Source: Engraulis encrasicolus (Eukaryota > Chordata > Actinopteri > Clupeiformes > Engraulidae). From it: 64,000 nt of DNA. Each line of letters starts with the position of its first letter. Position 1 is the stretch's first letter. Shown here piece by piece: positions 21,401 through 32,496 of this stretch. Under the pieces are notes generated by a model. That model worked only from the letters and a program-made list of their open reading frames with translations, was not told where the DNA came from and did no database searches. The DNA lies in assembly GCF_034702125.1 (NCBI RefSeq), contig NC_085878.1, forward strand, positions 17,535,057-17,599,056, read 5' to 3'. Made by a program: the position numbers and the translations under genes.

Positions 21401-24400
21401 CTACATGCTAGAGGTCCAAACAGAAGAGGGAAGCATTACATAAACTGGTGCAGTTACTACAGTACTAAGGTAAGTGTATTACTGAAATAATAAATGGCCT
21501 GATTTGAACCAAAGGTCAGTTGTTTGTCCTTACAAATGTCATGGCGAGGAGGATCAACAAATAACCCAGCACACTCATGAAAAATAGAGTAATACTAGGT
21601 ACTAACAATAACAGTAACCTGACCCATTAAGACAGTGAGTTCACCTGGTGGTCCTCTTCTCTTTCCTCCTGCACCATAGAGGACATCTTCATCTCTGGAC
21701 CTGCTGCCTCAACGCTCCTCTTCCTCCAGAGGAAGTGGCTCACAAGCCCCAGTGGCACCAATGCTGCACAAGAGGACACATTTCGCAATGAGCATGGTGC
21801 TATAGAAATGAAATGGCAGTCAGTAGACTGTGTTGCAAATTATAAGAGACAAAGTCGGCGAAGGTTATGTTTTGACCGCTGTGTATTTATTTGTGAATAT
21901 GTTCGTTTGTACTTCGTATAACTCAGACAGAACTGAGCCGATTTTTCTGAAATTTAGTGGGATGATTGTTCATGACCCAAGGAACAATCGATTACTTTTT
22001 GGGAGTGATTGGGTCAAAGGTCAAAGGTCAAGGTCACGAAAAGGTAAAAACGTAAATTGAGCCAATTTTTATGAAATTTAGTGGGATGATTGGTCATGAC
22101 CCAAGGAACAATCGATTACTTTTTGGGAGTGATTGGGTCAAAGGTCAAAGGTCAAGGTCACGAAAAGGTCAAAAACGTAAATTGAGCCAATTTTTATGAA
22201 ATTTAGTGGGATGATTGGTCATGACCCAAGGAACAATCGATTACTTTTTGGGAGTGATTGGGTCAAAGGTCAAGGTCACGAAAAGGTCAAAAACGTAAAT
22301 TGAGCCGATTTTTATGAAATTTAGTGGGATGACTGGTCATGACCCAAGGAACAATCGATTACTTTTTGGGAGTGATTGGGTCAAAGGTCAAGGTCAAGGT
22401 CACGAAAAGGTCAAAAACGTAAATTGAGCCGATTTTTATTAAATTTAGTGGGATGATTGGTCATGACCCAAGGAACAATCGATTACTTTTTGGGAGTGAT
22501 TGGGTCAAAGGTCAAGGTCAAAGTCACGAAAAGGTCAAAAACGTTTTTCTTTGCCAAGCAATATATGCCAGAACAACGTGTGCGTGTTGAATTGAATAAG
22601 AGGTCAGGACTGGGCCAAAAATGTAATATTACGATATTCCGGTCCGATTTAAATGAAACTAACACCAAAATTTGGAGAATGTTATGCCCCACACTCTGAA
22701 GATGGCCAGAAAAAAATAAGTGGCGTAGGCAAAGGTTTGCGCTCTACCGAGTGCCCATTCTAGTTCACAATTTATAGAAATGAAAAGTCATTGAATTCAG
22801 TAGGCCCACCAGTCACAGAAATAATAACACTGAAGTGTTTTTAGGAAGATGAACTTACTAAGCAGTGCCAAGATGATTCTTAATATTCTTGAGTTGAAAG
22901 TACTGTGGGACACTGGATATGCAGTGGGACAGTGGAAGTCAACTCCTTTGCAGTTGCAAACATGGGCGTTTACAGTGCTTGCATGAGTCAAGCCGTGTCT
23001 GTCAGATACTTCTACCCAGACAGTGTAGTTAGCTTGATCCAATTTGCTCTTTAAAAAGAGCATAATGACAGATTCTTAAAAACAAGACAATTTGAGATTG
23101 TTAGTATGATCATTAAGAATTGGGTTTCCAAGGAATGTAAAAGTACATACTAATATGTAAAGTTTGAAAATTGTCTGATGAACATCTGATTGAATAGTGA
23201 TAATGACAGGTGTCACCCTTGCAGGAAACCTACGTGTGCCATTCATCTGTGCAGCCCAGCTGCTGGCTGATTCCCCCTTCAGCTCCACACGGTAGGGGGC
23301 GCCATTTGTTGCAGTTTTATTATTTGATACTGTGAGCAAGATGGGACTGGGCTCATCATTGCACACTTCCACCATCCTCTCCACAACAGCTGGTGCGTTG
23401 TCATTCACATCTTCCAGCTGAATCAACAGAGTCCCAGTACCAGTGGCAGGAATAATATCTGATCATATAAAAAAGGCCACGTTAAGAACAAATACAGAAA
23501 AAAACAGGAGCCACAATAAAGGCACAGCAGCAGAGTGTGAAGTGTGAAGAGGGTTTCATACAACTGTCCATAGCCAAAATGAGAGCTTTGTACTGGCCGT
23601 CCTTCACAAAGGGAGATTCTCGACCCATTGGAGCCTTTACTTTAATCACTCCAGTGTCTTTTTCAACTGTCAGCCAACCAGCTGGATCGCTGCCAATTTT
23701 GTACCTGTCATGACATACAGACAATCATTGCATAGTACAAGTACATTTTTGTTTTACTGTATTGATAATCCTAGTAGCTTGGTTGATAAAATAGTAAATA
23801 TAGAAATGTTGGCATCAGACTAACTTGTGTGGAGCACGTGACTTGTTGATAAGTTCTGTCCATTCCTATTTTAGTATTGTTTACAAATGCAACATGTTTC
23901 ATGTAGTTTTCTACTGGCCTTATTTTGAAATATGTAAATAGTAGTGGCAGTAACACTCACGTCACTGTCTGCTTCATGGCTGTGTCTGGATCAGTGGCTG
24001 AGTACAGCAGCAGTTTGGTGTCTATTAGGTCAATTTCTCGTGGGGAGATTTTCTTCTCTGCTGGACTGAAGACAGGAGCCTCATTGACGTCCACAACATT
24101 GACCACCACCTGAGCGGTGGCCGTTGGCAGAGGCATAGCAAAAGGTACCTCATTCTCCACTGCTACCACAAGTGTGTACTTGGAAATGGCTTCAAAGTCC
24201 AGGGGCTGCATATATGAAGGCAAAGAGAAACACCAAGTTAGACAAAAAATGGGCAAATTAAAACTAAATGAAAAAGATAGGATTAGTCTTAGACACCTTG
24301 GCTGTCTTGATGATGCCCGCCTGCTTGCTGATATCAGTCTCAATGGTGAACATGCCTCCAGTGTCTCCACTGATGATCTTGAACTTGGCGGCCCAGGTGT

Positions 24401-27400
24401 CAGTGTTTGGATCATCTCCATCAGTCACTAACATCTTTAACACCGTTTCCCCCACCTTATTCTCAGGGACAGACGCAGTGTACTGGAAAAACAATATGTC
24501 ACGTCAGTTTAGCAAACACAAAAATACTCACTGAACATGTTTGCGTTCACATATCTATTGTTCAACTGACACTCCCATTTATATTACCTGGGACTGCTCA
24601 AACTGTGGAGCGTGGTCGTTGCTGTCTGTCACGGTAATGATTGCTTTGCAAAAGGCGGTTAGTCCATTTCCCCTCATATCAGCTGCTTGGATGTCCAAAG
24701 TGTACTTGGGGATTTTCTAAAATAGACAAAAATAAATTCAAGTAATACCAATTCCATAGTGCTTCTCTCTCCCTTTAGCACTTACACCAAAGACTGTAAA
24801 ATGACATACAATTCTTATTTTTCGAAATAGGTTTACCTCCTTGTCCAGGGCAGCAGAGTTCACCATGAGCTTCCCTGTGACAGGGTTGATTGTGAACATC
24901 TCCGCATTTGGCAGCTTTGGGTCCTGACTTGTAATACTATATCTGATGTCCGAGTTATCATTCCCAGGTTCATCAGCATCGGTAGCAACAATGTCCATGA
25001 ACTCGGTTCCTGCACAATTAATATAATAATTATTAAAGTAGACTTAAAAACATAGAAGGGCAAAAAACTCCAATGATGTATTAATCCGTTCTATGAAATA
25101 CAGTGAAACAATATAGATATACTGTAGTTTTACTTTCAAAATGCAAAGTCCAGAAATAAAAAGCCAGAATTAAGAAATCTTTTTCTACGGAGTAAGAGGG
25201 CAAGCTTACACCACACTAAAAGAAACGAACCTATTTTTGCCGCTTCTGCAACACTCCCCAGGAATGGATTTTGTTTAAATACTGGCTTGTTATCATTTTG
25301 GTCTATGACGACGATGTCGATTTCCGTGGGGTCTTCAACATTTTTACCATCTGCCCTTTTTGCATGAGCAAAGAGCTGAGGGAATTAATGGAATTTAAAA
25401 AAAAACATAGACGGTCAATTTGTTGAATGCAACTTCCATCAAAATTACATCACAGTTTAAATGTTTTTTTTACTGTTGTTTCAGCCATTCATATGCATAC
25501 CAAACAGACTGAAATATTGTATATAAGAGTCAAAAATATTCATAAAATTACCGGATATTCTGCTTGTGCTTCTCTGTCCAGCGGTGCGGTGACGTACACA
25601 AAGCCAAGCTTGTCAATTCTGAACAGGTTCTTTGGGTCCTGATCCGCTCCTGGGCCTGTAATCGAATAGGTGATCCCAACTTCCTTTGCATGGCTGCTTT
25701 TAATCTACACAGTTAAAAATATATATCATGATTTGACAAATGCCCTGAACATCTCCATGAGTACATTCCAAACTCGGTTAATATGACGTTTCGTGCAGCA
25801 TGAAGAGCTTACTTCCCTGAAATGTCATATAAAAGAAAGAGAAACAGGGGCCTGGTGTTGCAGACTTAATTTTTGTTGTTCCACATCCCAAAATACACCA
25901 TCCACCACCCATAAAGTATGTACCTGGAACAACTGCTCTGGGAAGGGGCCTCTATTGTTCTCAGATACTTTGATGTCTGGGATGATCCAGTCCCTCTTCC
26001 TTCTCTTCAGACCACCATATGACTTTGGAAACAGCAGGACTGGCACAGTTGGGGCGACCTCAGTTGCATCTGGCTGTGGAGGGAAAACATTAAAAGCACT
26101 GCTGTCTGATATGTGTCATTTTGAAGTGGAATAAAGGAAAAACAAGCTTTGCACTGTTTATGTATAAAGCAGTGCAAAGAAATAGCCATCCCAGCATGTC
26201 CTGCCTAAAGTACACATATAAGCAATGCATTGCAGAGACCTCCTTCAGAATAAGCTTGTCAACTGACTAGCAAACCATCTAGTCCTGCCGTAGCATATCA
26301 ATTCATATGTAGCCTACATAAAGAGAAACACCAAGCCGAAACATCAGCCAAGCCGTTATATATAGGCTACATCTATGATTCCCTGATTAGGGCAGCCAGC
26401 ATTCCCACACCAATCACCCCATTGCCACATAGACACCTCAAACTACAAATATCATACCATTACAGTGAATAGACCATTTAAACACACAAATATAAGCACC
26501 GTATTCCGTGCAGGTAAGAGTTTGAGCAGTAGAGAGCCGTGTTCCCTCTGGTTACCTTGGGCAGATCCACTTGTTGGTCCTGGTGTTGCTCATTGCAGTG
26601 CTTGTGAGGTTGGACAAGCTCCAGAAGCACATCCACCGTGTGCTTCTTTCCCTGGGAGTCCCAGGCATGGACTGCAAACCTCTTGTGTCCATCGTGTAGC
26701 GTCACCTGTCTCTTCAGCTTCACCCTCCCGTCTGTGTCCACTTTAAATCTCTTGTCTGCTGAATCAAAGGGAATCCTGGTGCGGCCTGTGCAGTCATCGA
26801 AGGCAACTGGAACAAGTACACAAGCAGAGAGGAGAAATGGGTTATAAAACAACATTCTGTAATACCAGCTACAGAGAGCACTACCAAACAGCAAATCATT
26901 TCACTGGTGCAGCAAGACATTCCACTTGAGATACAATTAGGCCTACTTTTAAGACAAGACTCACCCCTGTGGACTTATGAATCATAAATAGATGCACTAT
27001 GCAAGTATCACAACAAATATTTCATAAAACAAAATAATTGTGAGGCTTTTATTAAAGATTTACCTTTTCCAAGTCGTCTGTGAATGGGGAGAAGAAAACC
27101 ATCGACTTCAAAAATGTACAACTCTGAATTAAAGCCAGGTGTGCAAGGGGAACGATCCAAAGCTGCACATGACTGTAGTATTTAAAGAAACAAATTAACA
27201 AACTTAGCTTACTTGATTAGCTCACTTGCTTTGGTTCGAACCAAATGTCTTGTTTGTTTCTTGTTTGTTTTTATATTGTTTGTTTGTTTGTTTGGGGGGT
27301 GTTTGCTTGTTTTTTTGTGTTTCATTTTCGTGCAGTTCACCTTCACACTGCAGCCTACATTTCGGTAAGTGGACCAAAATCTGTTAACAAAGCACCGCAC

Positions 27401-29346
27401 CCTAAGTTCGTTCAGCTCCAGGCACAAAGTGTAAAAGGCGGCCATGGAGGATAGCGCTCGTACCAAACAAGGTGTGAGCGAAATACGAAATACGTAGGTG
27501 TGAACACACCTTAACATGCCATGTTTTAACAAATCATTAACAAATTGCAGTTATTTGTCCTCCCATGGTTTGACATGACAGATGTTTTATCTGCGTCTCT
27601 TTGGGATTTCTTTTTTTTCTCCTGCCTAACCATTTGGTGAAAATGTATTGTTTGCTCCGTTAAAATTGCACAACTTCCGATTCATCAGTAAGACAACAAC
27701 AAGCTCAGTATCGTCAGAGACATTTTATTATGGACTCTGATGAAGATGATATGAACATTGCAACCTTAGCCATTTGGTGCACATGATTAAAGAAAATGGA
27801 ATCTGTGCTGCTCTGTTTTTAAAAAGCTTAACAACTTTTTACAGTGTATTCCTTCCAGATCTTATTTTAAAACACCAAAATCAAATACAGAAATATTTCA
27901 TGACTGATTGTACCTAATCTTTGTTGTAAGTACTTCTTAGACATAGCCTACTGTTTGTATTTCAAAAGCAGAGTGAAATAGGGTGTCCATTTAACTCATT
28001 AAAAGCCCCAAAAACAAAACAAATATACATTACTGGCAAAACACTAAGAAACACAATGCAACTTCATGTCAATCATTCTTCTGTGATACGAGTTTGTCCA
28101 GTAACACCCACTGTGAATCAATTGTTGCCCGCTGTTGTGCAGATTTCACAAGGAAATTAGAGGTAATAACCAAAATGTGCCCCCCAAAATAGTTATTCGT
28201 CAGGTAGTGTCACAAACCATTTCTCTTTTTTTAATCCTTTGTGGCAAATGTTTTGATCACATGAGTATTATGACAGTTTTACGCCCGTGTAGGTACAAAG
28301 CAGTGTAATTCCCTAAATTAATTTCCAAGAGTGTCCAGGGCATGAAATAGATGCCTGCACCAGACGATGTAGAGGAGACCATATACTGTATAGGACAGTT
28401 TATGGTCCAGCAGTGGGATCACAATCTCCTTCCTTGTGCACAGGAAGAGCACTGCCAGAGCCCTGCAAAATGAGCTTCACGGGCCACTGATGTGCATGTT
28501 TCTGCTCAAAACGGTTTTGTATGGGTCAGTGACAAATCAGGGTTTGCTCAATGAGAAATACAAAAATGGATTCATGGATTTCAAAATGGAGTGTTGCTTC
28601 AAAACTGGACAGGACTGTGTTTCCCAAAACACATTTTGGTATTTAAGCCCAAGTAGGATGAGGTAGGCCTACCCCCAAAGCAATATATCACTGAACATGC
28701 AACAATATTATATGCTTACATACAATATTTTATCTCCCACAAACAAATACAATTTTGAGCAAAGTGCATGGTGCAAGGTAAAATATTCTAGGGGATTAGA
28801 GACCTATTTCTGATATATTGGCAAAAGGGCACCTAGGCCTACTTAACAGTGTTCCCAAACCTCTGCTGAAAATCAAATGCCAAAGAACCCACCTGAAGAA
28901 TGCCAATTATACCAAGCAGGCAAAAAAAGACCTCCATCAGGCTGACAGTACTTTGGAGCAATATAAAGCTATATACACAAGGTGAAGGCTCTGGCAGGGT
29001 AGTATATCTTAACGAGAAAAAAAGTTATTGTGCTGTACATTGTGCAAGAGATACTTGGTGCAGTATACTGTAAATAGTTGCAAAATAATTATATTGATAT
29101 GGAAGATAATGGAACTTATTGTAAAGTTCTACAAACTTCCAGTGGACAGAAATATGCCATCTTTTCCTCCCACCTTGTATGTCTTTCAGTTCTAATATAG
29201 AATCTATACTCATACCCATTAAAAAAAACAAGACAAACATCCGTGCAATATTTAACAGTGTTCCCAAACCTCTGCTGAAAATCAAATGCCAAACAACCCA
29301 CCTGAAGAATGCCAAGTATACCAAGCAGGCAATAACAGACCCCCAT
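21293..29346 (-). CDS. cdh1-like: E-cadherin-like paralogue A, catenin-binding tail lost
   Basis: Fifteen exons with consensus splice sites and compatible phases give about 798 aa. In order: signal peptide [15 protein letters not shown], prodomain, furin site RRKR before DWIIP (the Trp2 adhesive start of EC1), five EC repeats with DQNDN, DSNDH, DVNEAP and DVNDNAP linkers, a membrane segment ([20 protein letters not shown]) and a tail of about 65 residues. E-cadherin mediates calcium-dependent homophilic adhesion and signals through p120 and beta-catenin (family knowledge). Here the exon matching residues [10 protein letters not shown]... of cdh1 is absent, the p120 motif is eroded to [12 protein letters not shown], and the last exon is frameshifted. 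EC1 has HAK in place of HAV. Two calcium motifs differ from B and cdh1. Expression and function are not shown by sequence; it could be decaying. Confidence 0.85.
21645..21763 (-). CDS. cdh1-like: paralogue A exon 14, membrane segment and eroded juxtamembrane tail
   Basis: [20 protein letters not shown] then [19 protein letters not shown]. It aligns in position and end phase with cdh1 exon 14, but the [12 protein letters not shown] and YYYDEEGGG segment has been lost or scrambled. Confidence 0.85.
21853..22763 (+). mobile_element. Helitron-like non-autonomous element in intron 13 of paralogue A
   Basis: The 3' end has the Helitron signature: hairpin GCGCTC-TACC-GAGTGC at 22739-22754, then CTAG at 22760-22763 followed by T. 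The 5' end is near TCGGCGAAGGTTATGTTTTG (21853; approximate). No Rep/helicase ORF, so non-autonomous. The B intron at the same place lacks it. Confidence 0.65.
21935..22543. repeat. five tandem units of 118-125 bp with AGGTCA half-sites
   Basis: Units begin near 21935, 22059, 22184, 22302 and 22426. Each has a conserved core, GGAACAATCGATTACTTTTT, then a run of AAGGTC words. Length differences come from gain or loss of 6-7 bp AAGGTC words. Confidence 0.9.
22859..23074 (-). CDS. cdh1-like: paralogue A exon 13, EC5 end and membrane segment start
   Basis: [20 protein letters not shown], cysteines in [12 protein letters not shown], then [10 protein letters not shown]. Five codons longer than in B, before the membrane segment. 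Donor CTTA/GTAAGT, phase 1. Confidence 0.88.
23234..23458 (-). CDS. cdh1-like: paralogue A exon 12, EC4-EC5
   Basis: [20 protein letters not shown] ... [20 protein letters not shown] ... [10 protein letters not shown]. The EC5 acidic motif TDKD of the paralogues is SNNK here. Confidence 0.9.
23562..23704 (-). CDS. cdh1-like: paralogue A exon 11, EC4
   Basis: [20 protein letters not shown] ... [20 protein letters not shown]. The calcium-binding Asp of the M/LDRE motif is Gly here, while B and cdh1 have MDRE. Confidence 0.9.
23961..24205 (-). CDS. cdh1-like: paralogue A exon 10, EC3-EC4
   Basis: [20 protein letters not shown] ... [19 protein letters not shown] ... [10 protein letters not shown]. 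The DVNEAP linker is characteristic of classical cadherins. Phase 0 in, phase 2 out. Confidence 0.92.
24297..24482 (-). CDS. cdh1-like: paralogue A exon 9, EC3
   Basis: 62 codons: [54 protein letters not shown]. Confidence 0.92.
24588..24716 (-). CDS. cdh1-like: paralogue A exon 8, EC2-EC3 linker
   Basis: 43 codons ending [15 protein letters not shown]. The linker reads DSNDH where E-cadherin has DTNDN. Confidence 0.92.
24837..25009 (-). CDS. cdh1-like: paralogue A exon 7, EC2
   Basis: [20 protein letters not shown] ... [20 protein letters not shown]. The DAD and LDKE calcium positions are present. Confidence 0.92.
25231..25375 (-). CDS. cdh1-like: paralogue A exon 6, EC1-EC2 linker
   Basis: [20 protein letters not shown] then DQNDNKPVF. 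The HAV position of E-cadherin EC1 reads HAK. The DQNDN linker is intact. Confidence 0.92.
25552..25704 (-). CDS. cdh1-like: paralogue A exon 5, EC1
   Basis: 51 codons: [20 protein letters not shown] ... [14 protein letters not shown], with the LDRE calcium motif intact. Confidence 0.92.
25924..26073 (-). CDS. cdh1-like: paralogue A exon 4, furin site and EC1 start
   Basis: 50 codons. LKRRKR is followed by [18 protein letters not shown]: proprotein-convertase cleavage before Asp1-Trp2, the strand-swap residues of classical cadherins. Confidence 0.92.
26556..26806 (-). CDS. cdh1-like: paralogue A exon 3, prodomain
   Basis: 83 codons: [20 protein letters not shown] through [11 protein letters not shown], the cadherin prodomain fold (compare [20 protein letters not shown] in mammals). 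Phase 1 in, phase 0 out; donor AAG/GTAACC. Confidence 0.9.
27064..27172 (-). CDS. cdh1-like: paralogue A exon 2, prodomain start
   Basis: Encodes [20 protein letters not shown] ... HRRLGK, aligning with the CxPGFDAExYxFxV start of E-cadherin precursors. Phase 0 in, phase 1 out. Confidence 0.88.
28893..28937 (-). CDS. cdh1-like: paralogue A duplicated signal-peptide exon (exon 1')
   Basis: A second copy of exon 1 within a duplicated block of about 118 bp (28853-28970 against 29254-29371). ATG at 28937, open 15 codons [15 protein letters not shown], same donor CAG/GTGGGT and phase. It could serve as an alternative first exon, or be unused. Confidence 0.6.
29302..29346 (-). CDS. cdh1-like: paralogue A exon 1, signal peptide
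   Basis: ATG at 29346, 15 codons [15 protein letters not shown], donor CAG/GTGGGT. It splices in phase 0 to [14 protein letters not shown]. The ATG is preferred over an upstream in-frame TTG because it starts the hydrophobic core directly. Confidence 0.75.
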
Positions 29347-29904
29347 CAGGCTGACAGTACATTGGAGCAATATAAAGCTAACCTTGGCATGGTTTTTCTG
29401 AACATCAACTATAGCGTCATTTCAAGAATAGGTTTCACATCCAAATGTGGATTTCATGGAATAGGGAACTGAGAATCAGATCAGCATTTGTGCCAAGCAA
29501 TGTGCATAGTCGTTAACCATCAGTATCGTGTTGGTCTGGAGTGTTGCAATCTCAAGTCTCACACATTGGCTGGGGTGAGATCCACAGTTAAGCGGTCTCG
29601 CTCGCTCTCACTTGACATTAACTACTATTTCTACTGATATAGCCTAAATATTTGTATAGTAAGACCAATACAAAGACATCAGGGGGTGGTAAAACCAGGC
29701 TAACAAACATACACTTCTCTATCAAAAACAGATGAAATTCTCAGTACAGACACAGATAAAGATAACAATACAGCCAATCTGTTTGCATCATGAGCTTTCT
29801 GCCTCGCCTTGTGAAGCTTTTATGCATATTCATAGCTTTGAGGAATTGAGGACACAGCACCTCAATACAAACTGGAACTTTGTGAGGGTCACATGCCCAC
29901 ATGT

Positions 29905-30060
29905 ATTGGTCAGGTGGTCCAAAATCAAGTTAAGAACTGGGTGTTGGTTAAGGTCCCTGGAGCAACATGAAGTTCCTTGCTCAAGGACATTTCAGCCATG
30001 ATGGAATCAGCCCTGCAAACTTTCAATTGCGAGATCAACTCCCTAACCTATGGCTCCAAA
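29905..30060 (-). mobile_element. SINE-like relic
   Basis: On the minus strand GAGCCATAGGTTAGGGAGTT, then a weak B-box region near TGCAGGGCTGATTCC, then GTCCTTGAGCAAGGAACTTC, a motif common in fish SINEs. Confidence 0.45.
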
Positions 30061-30586
30061 ATATGCCTATTTCTGAACACATTCCACAACTCTAACGTCA
30101 GTTTATGAGTTATAACGTCTGTGAAGATGTGAGGACAGGTTAGGAGTATTGTAGCAATTGGTCTTGGCCACTAAAATGCACCAGAAAATGCACAGGAGTC
30201 TTAATGGTTTAAACCAGGGCTTGCAGAGACAGTTAATGGACAATGGGCTGACATTTTGAATGGCAACAGCTTGTTCCCACCCACAGCCTTCAACTTTTTG
30301 AACGATACGGTGCCAATCTAACTTTTCATGGTATACTCTGGTTTACCAGGCAAAGCTCTGACATCGGACACATTCATAGAGAAGAGGACGGGAGTTGCCC
30401 CTTTTGACCATGTAGCCTGTTCATTTCTCAGGCAAGAAAGGGTGGATGTACATTGACTTGTAACGATAACTGTTTATTTGACCAACCATTTGATTCACAG
30501 AAATGGCCACATGACCTTGTTGAGACCATCAACTGCATAGCCATTTCAGGAACGGAAACTTATTGTATTGCAAATGTAATTCCTTT

Positions 30587-31506
30587 CCTCCCGAATGAAA
30601 ATGTATGTACCAAAATAAATGTCATAAAGAAAGATTGACCCTTTATTGAACACAGACAGGGCAGATTTTCACAAGACAAAAGTTTTGTCGCCTATCGAAC
30701 ATAATGTGAAAATGAGCAGATAAGTCACTTCAAAACACTTCAAATACGCAGATTGGGTGTCATACTGAATCACTCTCACCTCTCCAGAAAATCGACTTTG
30801 GCCTTAGGTGTATGTTTAGGGTCATTGTAATCACCATTTCTCTTTTTTCATATTCTTCATCTCCAACACCATATAGTTTTGATGCTATCAGTTCTACAGT
30901 TTGTAAAATGGTTGATCTTGGGATCTTGACTTCAGAGTATGAGTCCCATTAGCCTTCATTTTTGTCAGAATTTGGCCTGACATACTCTTGGCTGGCTTTT
31001 TTGAGACAGGACAGTGGGAGAGACTTCTTTGGTGTTAAAGGTGAAGAATTTGGAAAAAATACATGGTGCCTAAAGTCAAACATGGGAGGGATACAGCTCT
31101 TATGTGGAGCTGCATGCATGCTGCTGGTGTGTGAGGGCTTTTATCATTGATTACATCATGAAGTTAAAAATGTATTGCTCTACGAATAGCAAATATGTCA
31201 CCATTTCTCATTGAACTCCATTGATTTTTATTGTGTTGCTTTCCATGATTACAATGACCCTAAACATACACCTAAGGCCAAAGTCGATTTTCTGGAGAGG
31301 TGAGAGTGATTCAGTGATTAAGTATGACACCCAATCTGCTTATTTTAAGTGTTTTGAAGTGATTTATCTGCTCATTTTCACATTATGTTCGATAGGCGAC
31401 AAAACTTTTGTCTTGTGAATATCTGCCCTGTCTGTGTTCAATAAAGGGTCAATCTTTCTTTGGTGCATGAAATTTATTTTTGTACATACATTTTCATTCG
31501 GGAGGG
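30587..31506 (+). mobile_element. Tc1/mariner-like element with about 250 bp inverted arms
   Basis: Arms 30587-30832 and 31247-31506 are inverted copies starting CCTCCCGAATGAAAATGTAT. The right arm encodes a Tc1-type transposase stretch NDPKHTPKAKVDFLER around 31252-31300. Upstream, 31060-31150 has a broken match to the preceding transposase region (GGIQL, HAAGVRAF in shifted frames). Reading frames are disrupted; the element is dead. Confidence 0.7.
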
Positions 31507-32474
31507 TTGTAGCTTTCATATGAGTGACTTCTGAAGCCAAGTGATTAATTGAAAGTCAGGTTATTAGCTGTTATTCCAAACAGATGGGTAGGCGACAACT
31601 CTTTTGGAGGCGAGTGTAGAATCAGACTTATCACTAAATATCCTATGGTTTATATAGGCTTATAATGTGAAAAGGGTGTGATTGTAATTGTGTCATCCTC
31701 TGATTGGTCTTATACGCTAATGTTTCAATCAGAGAGACTGGATAAGATACTCCTGGAATCTCTGTTTTGAATCTGTTTTATATATTTTTCTGGGCAGTAC
31801 ATGAATTGCGGTTTGCGACTGATTGCACGTTTCGGTTCGGTATGTGTGTGAATTGTACGGTTTCGGTTTTCGGTGCGGTTTGTGCCATTCCTAGAACCGG
31901 TGTTGATAAATAAAATGTCAATAAGAGGACGAGCGCGGATTACTTCGGTTTTGTAGGTTTTCAACGGGTGATAAAGAATGTGGCAGTAGTTAATGCAAGG
32001 TTAGGTGTCGGTGAATGCAAGTAATAACTGTAGTGACGCTGAAATGAAGTGGTGGTGGTGGAGCGAAAACGGCTTGGGCTGGACAGAGCAGGACAGCGCT
32101 GGGAGAATAATGTCAGCGTAGCTGTCAGATTCCTCGTCTGACATTTGCCAAGTCCTCGCAAATGCATACGATGGAGTTGCCGTTTCCTCTAACGCCCATG
32201 CGATCGCAAATACCCTGCATGGATTTGACATGGATGTGCGAGTAAGTGAAAAACAAAACAAAAAACTACCGACGTTATGAAAGTAAGTTCTCCGTGATGT
32301 TATTGTTTGTTTATTTTCGACATATAGTGTAGGCTAGTAGCCTACTTGTCATTCCTAGCACATGGTAGTATATTTAATCCTGGAGGAGTTTAAAGTCCTA
32401 AAGCAACAGCATAACGCGCATAAGATAAGACATCATGCACGTTATTGCACACGTGTGTCTGTGTCTGTGAGTGT
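31507..32474. other. non-coding, nothing recognised
   Basis: No exon or clear repeat boundary. Confidence 0.4.
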
Positions 32475-32496
32475 GTTCCCTATCGCAGTGGACTGC

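Noticed and set aside
21935..22543. CRISPR-like array because of regular spacing
   Set aside because: The whole unit including the spacer is conserved and the genome is vertebrate; this is a minisatellite inside a Helitron-like element.
23957..24534. Plus-strand ORFs opposite the cadherin exons (for example 24117-24431, 47462-47882)
   Set aside because: They are antisense shadows of conserved cadherin exons and span introns without splice logic.
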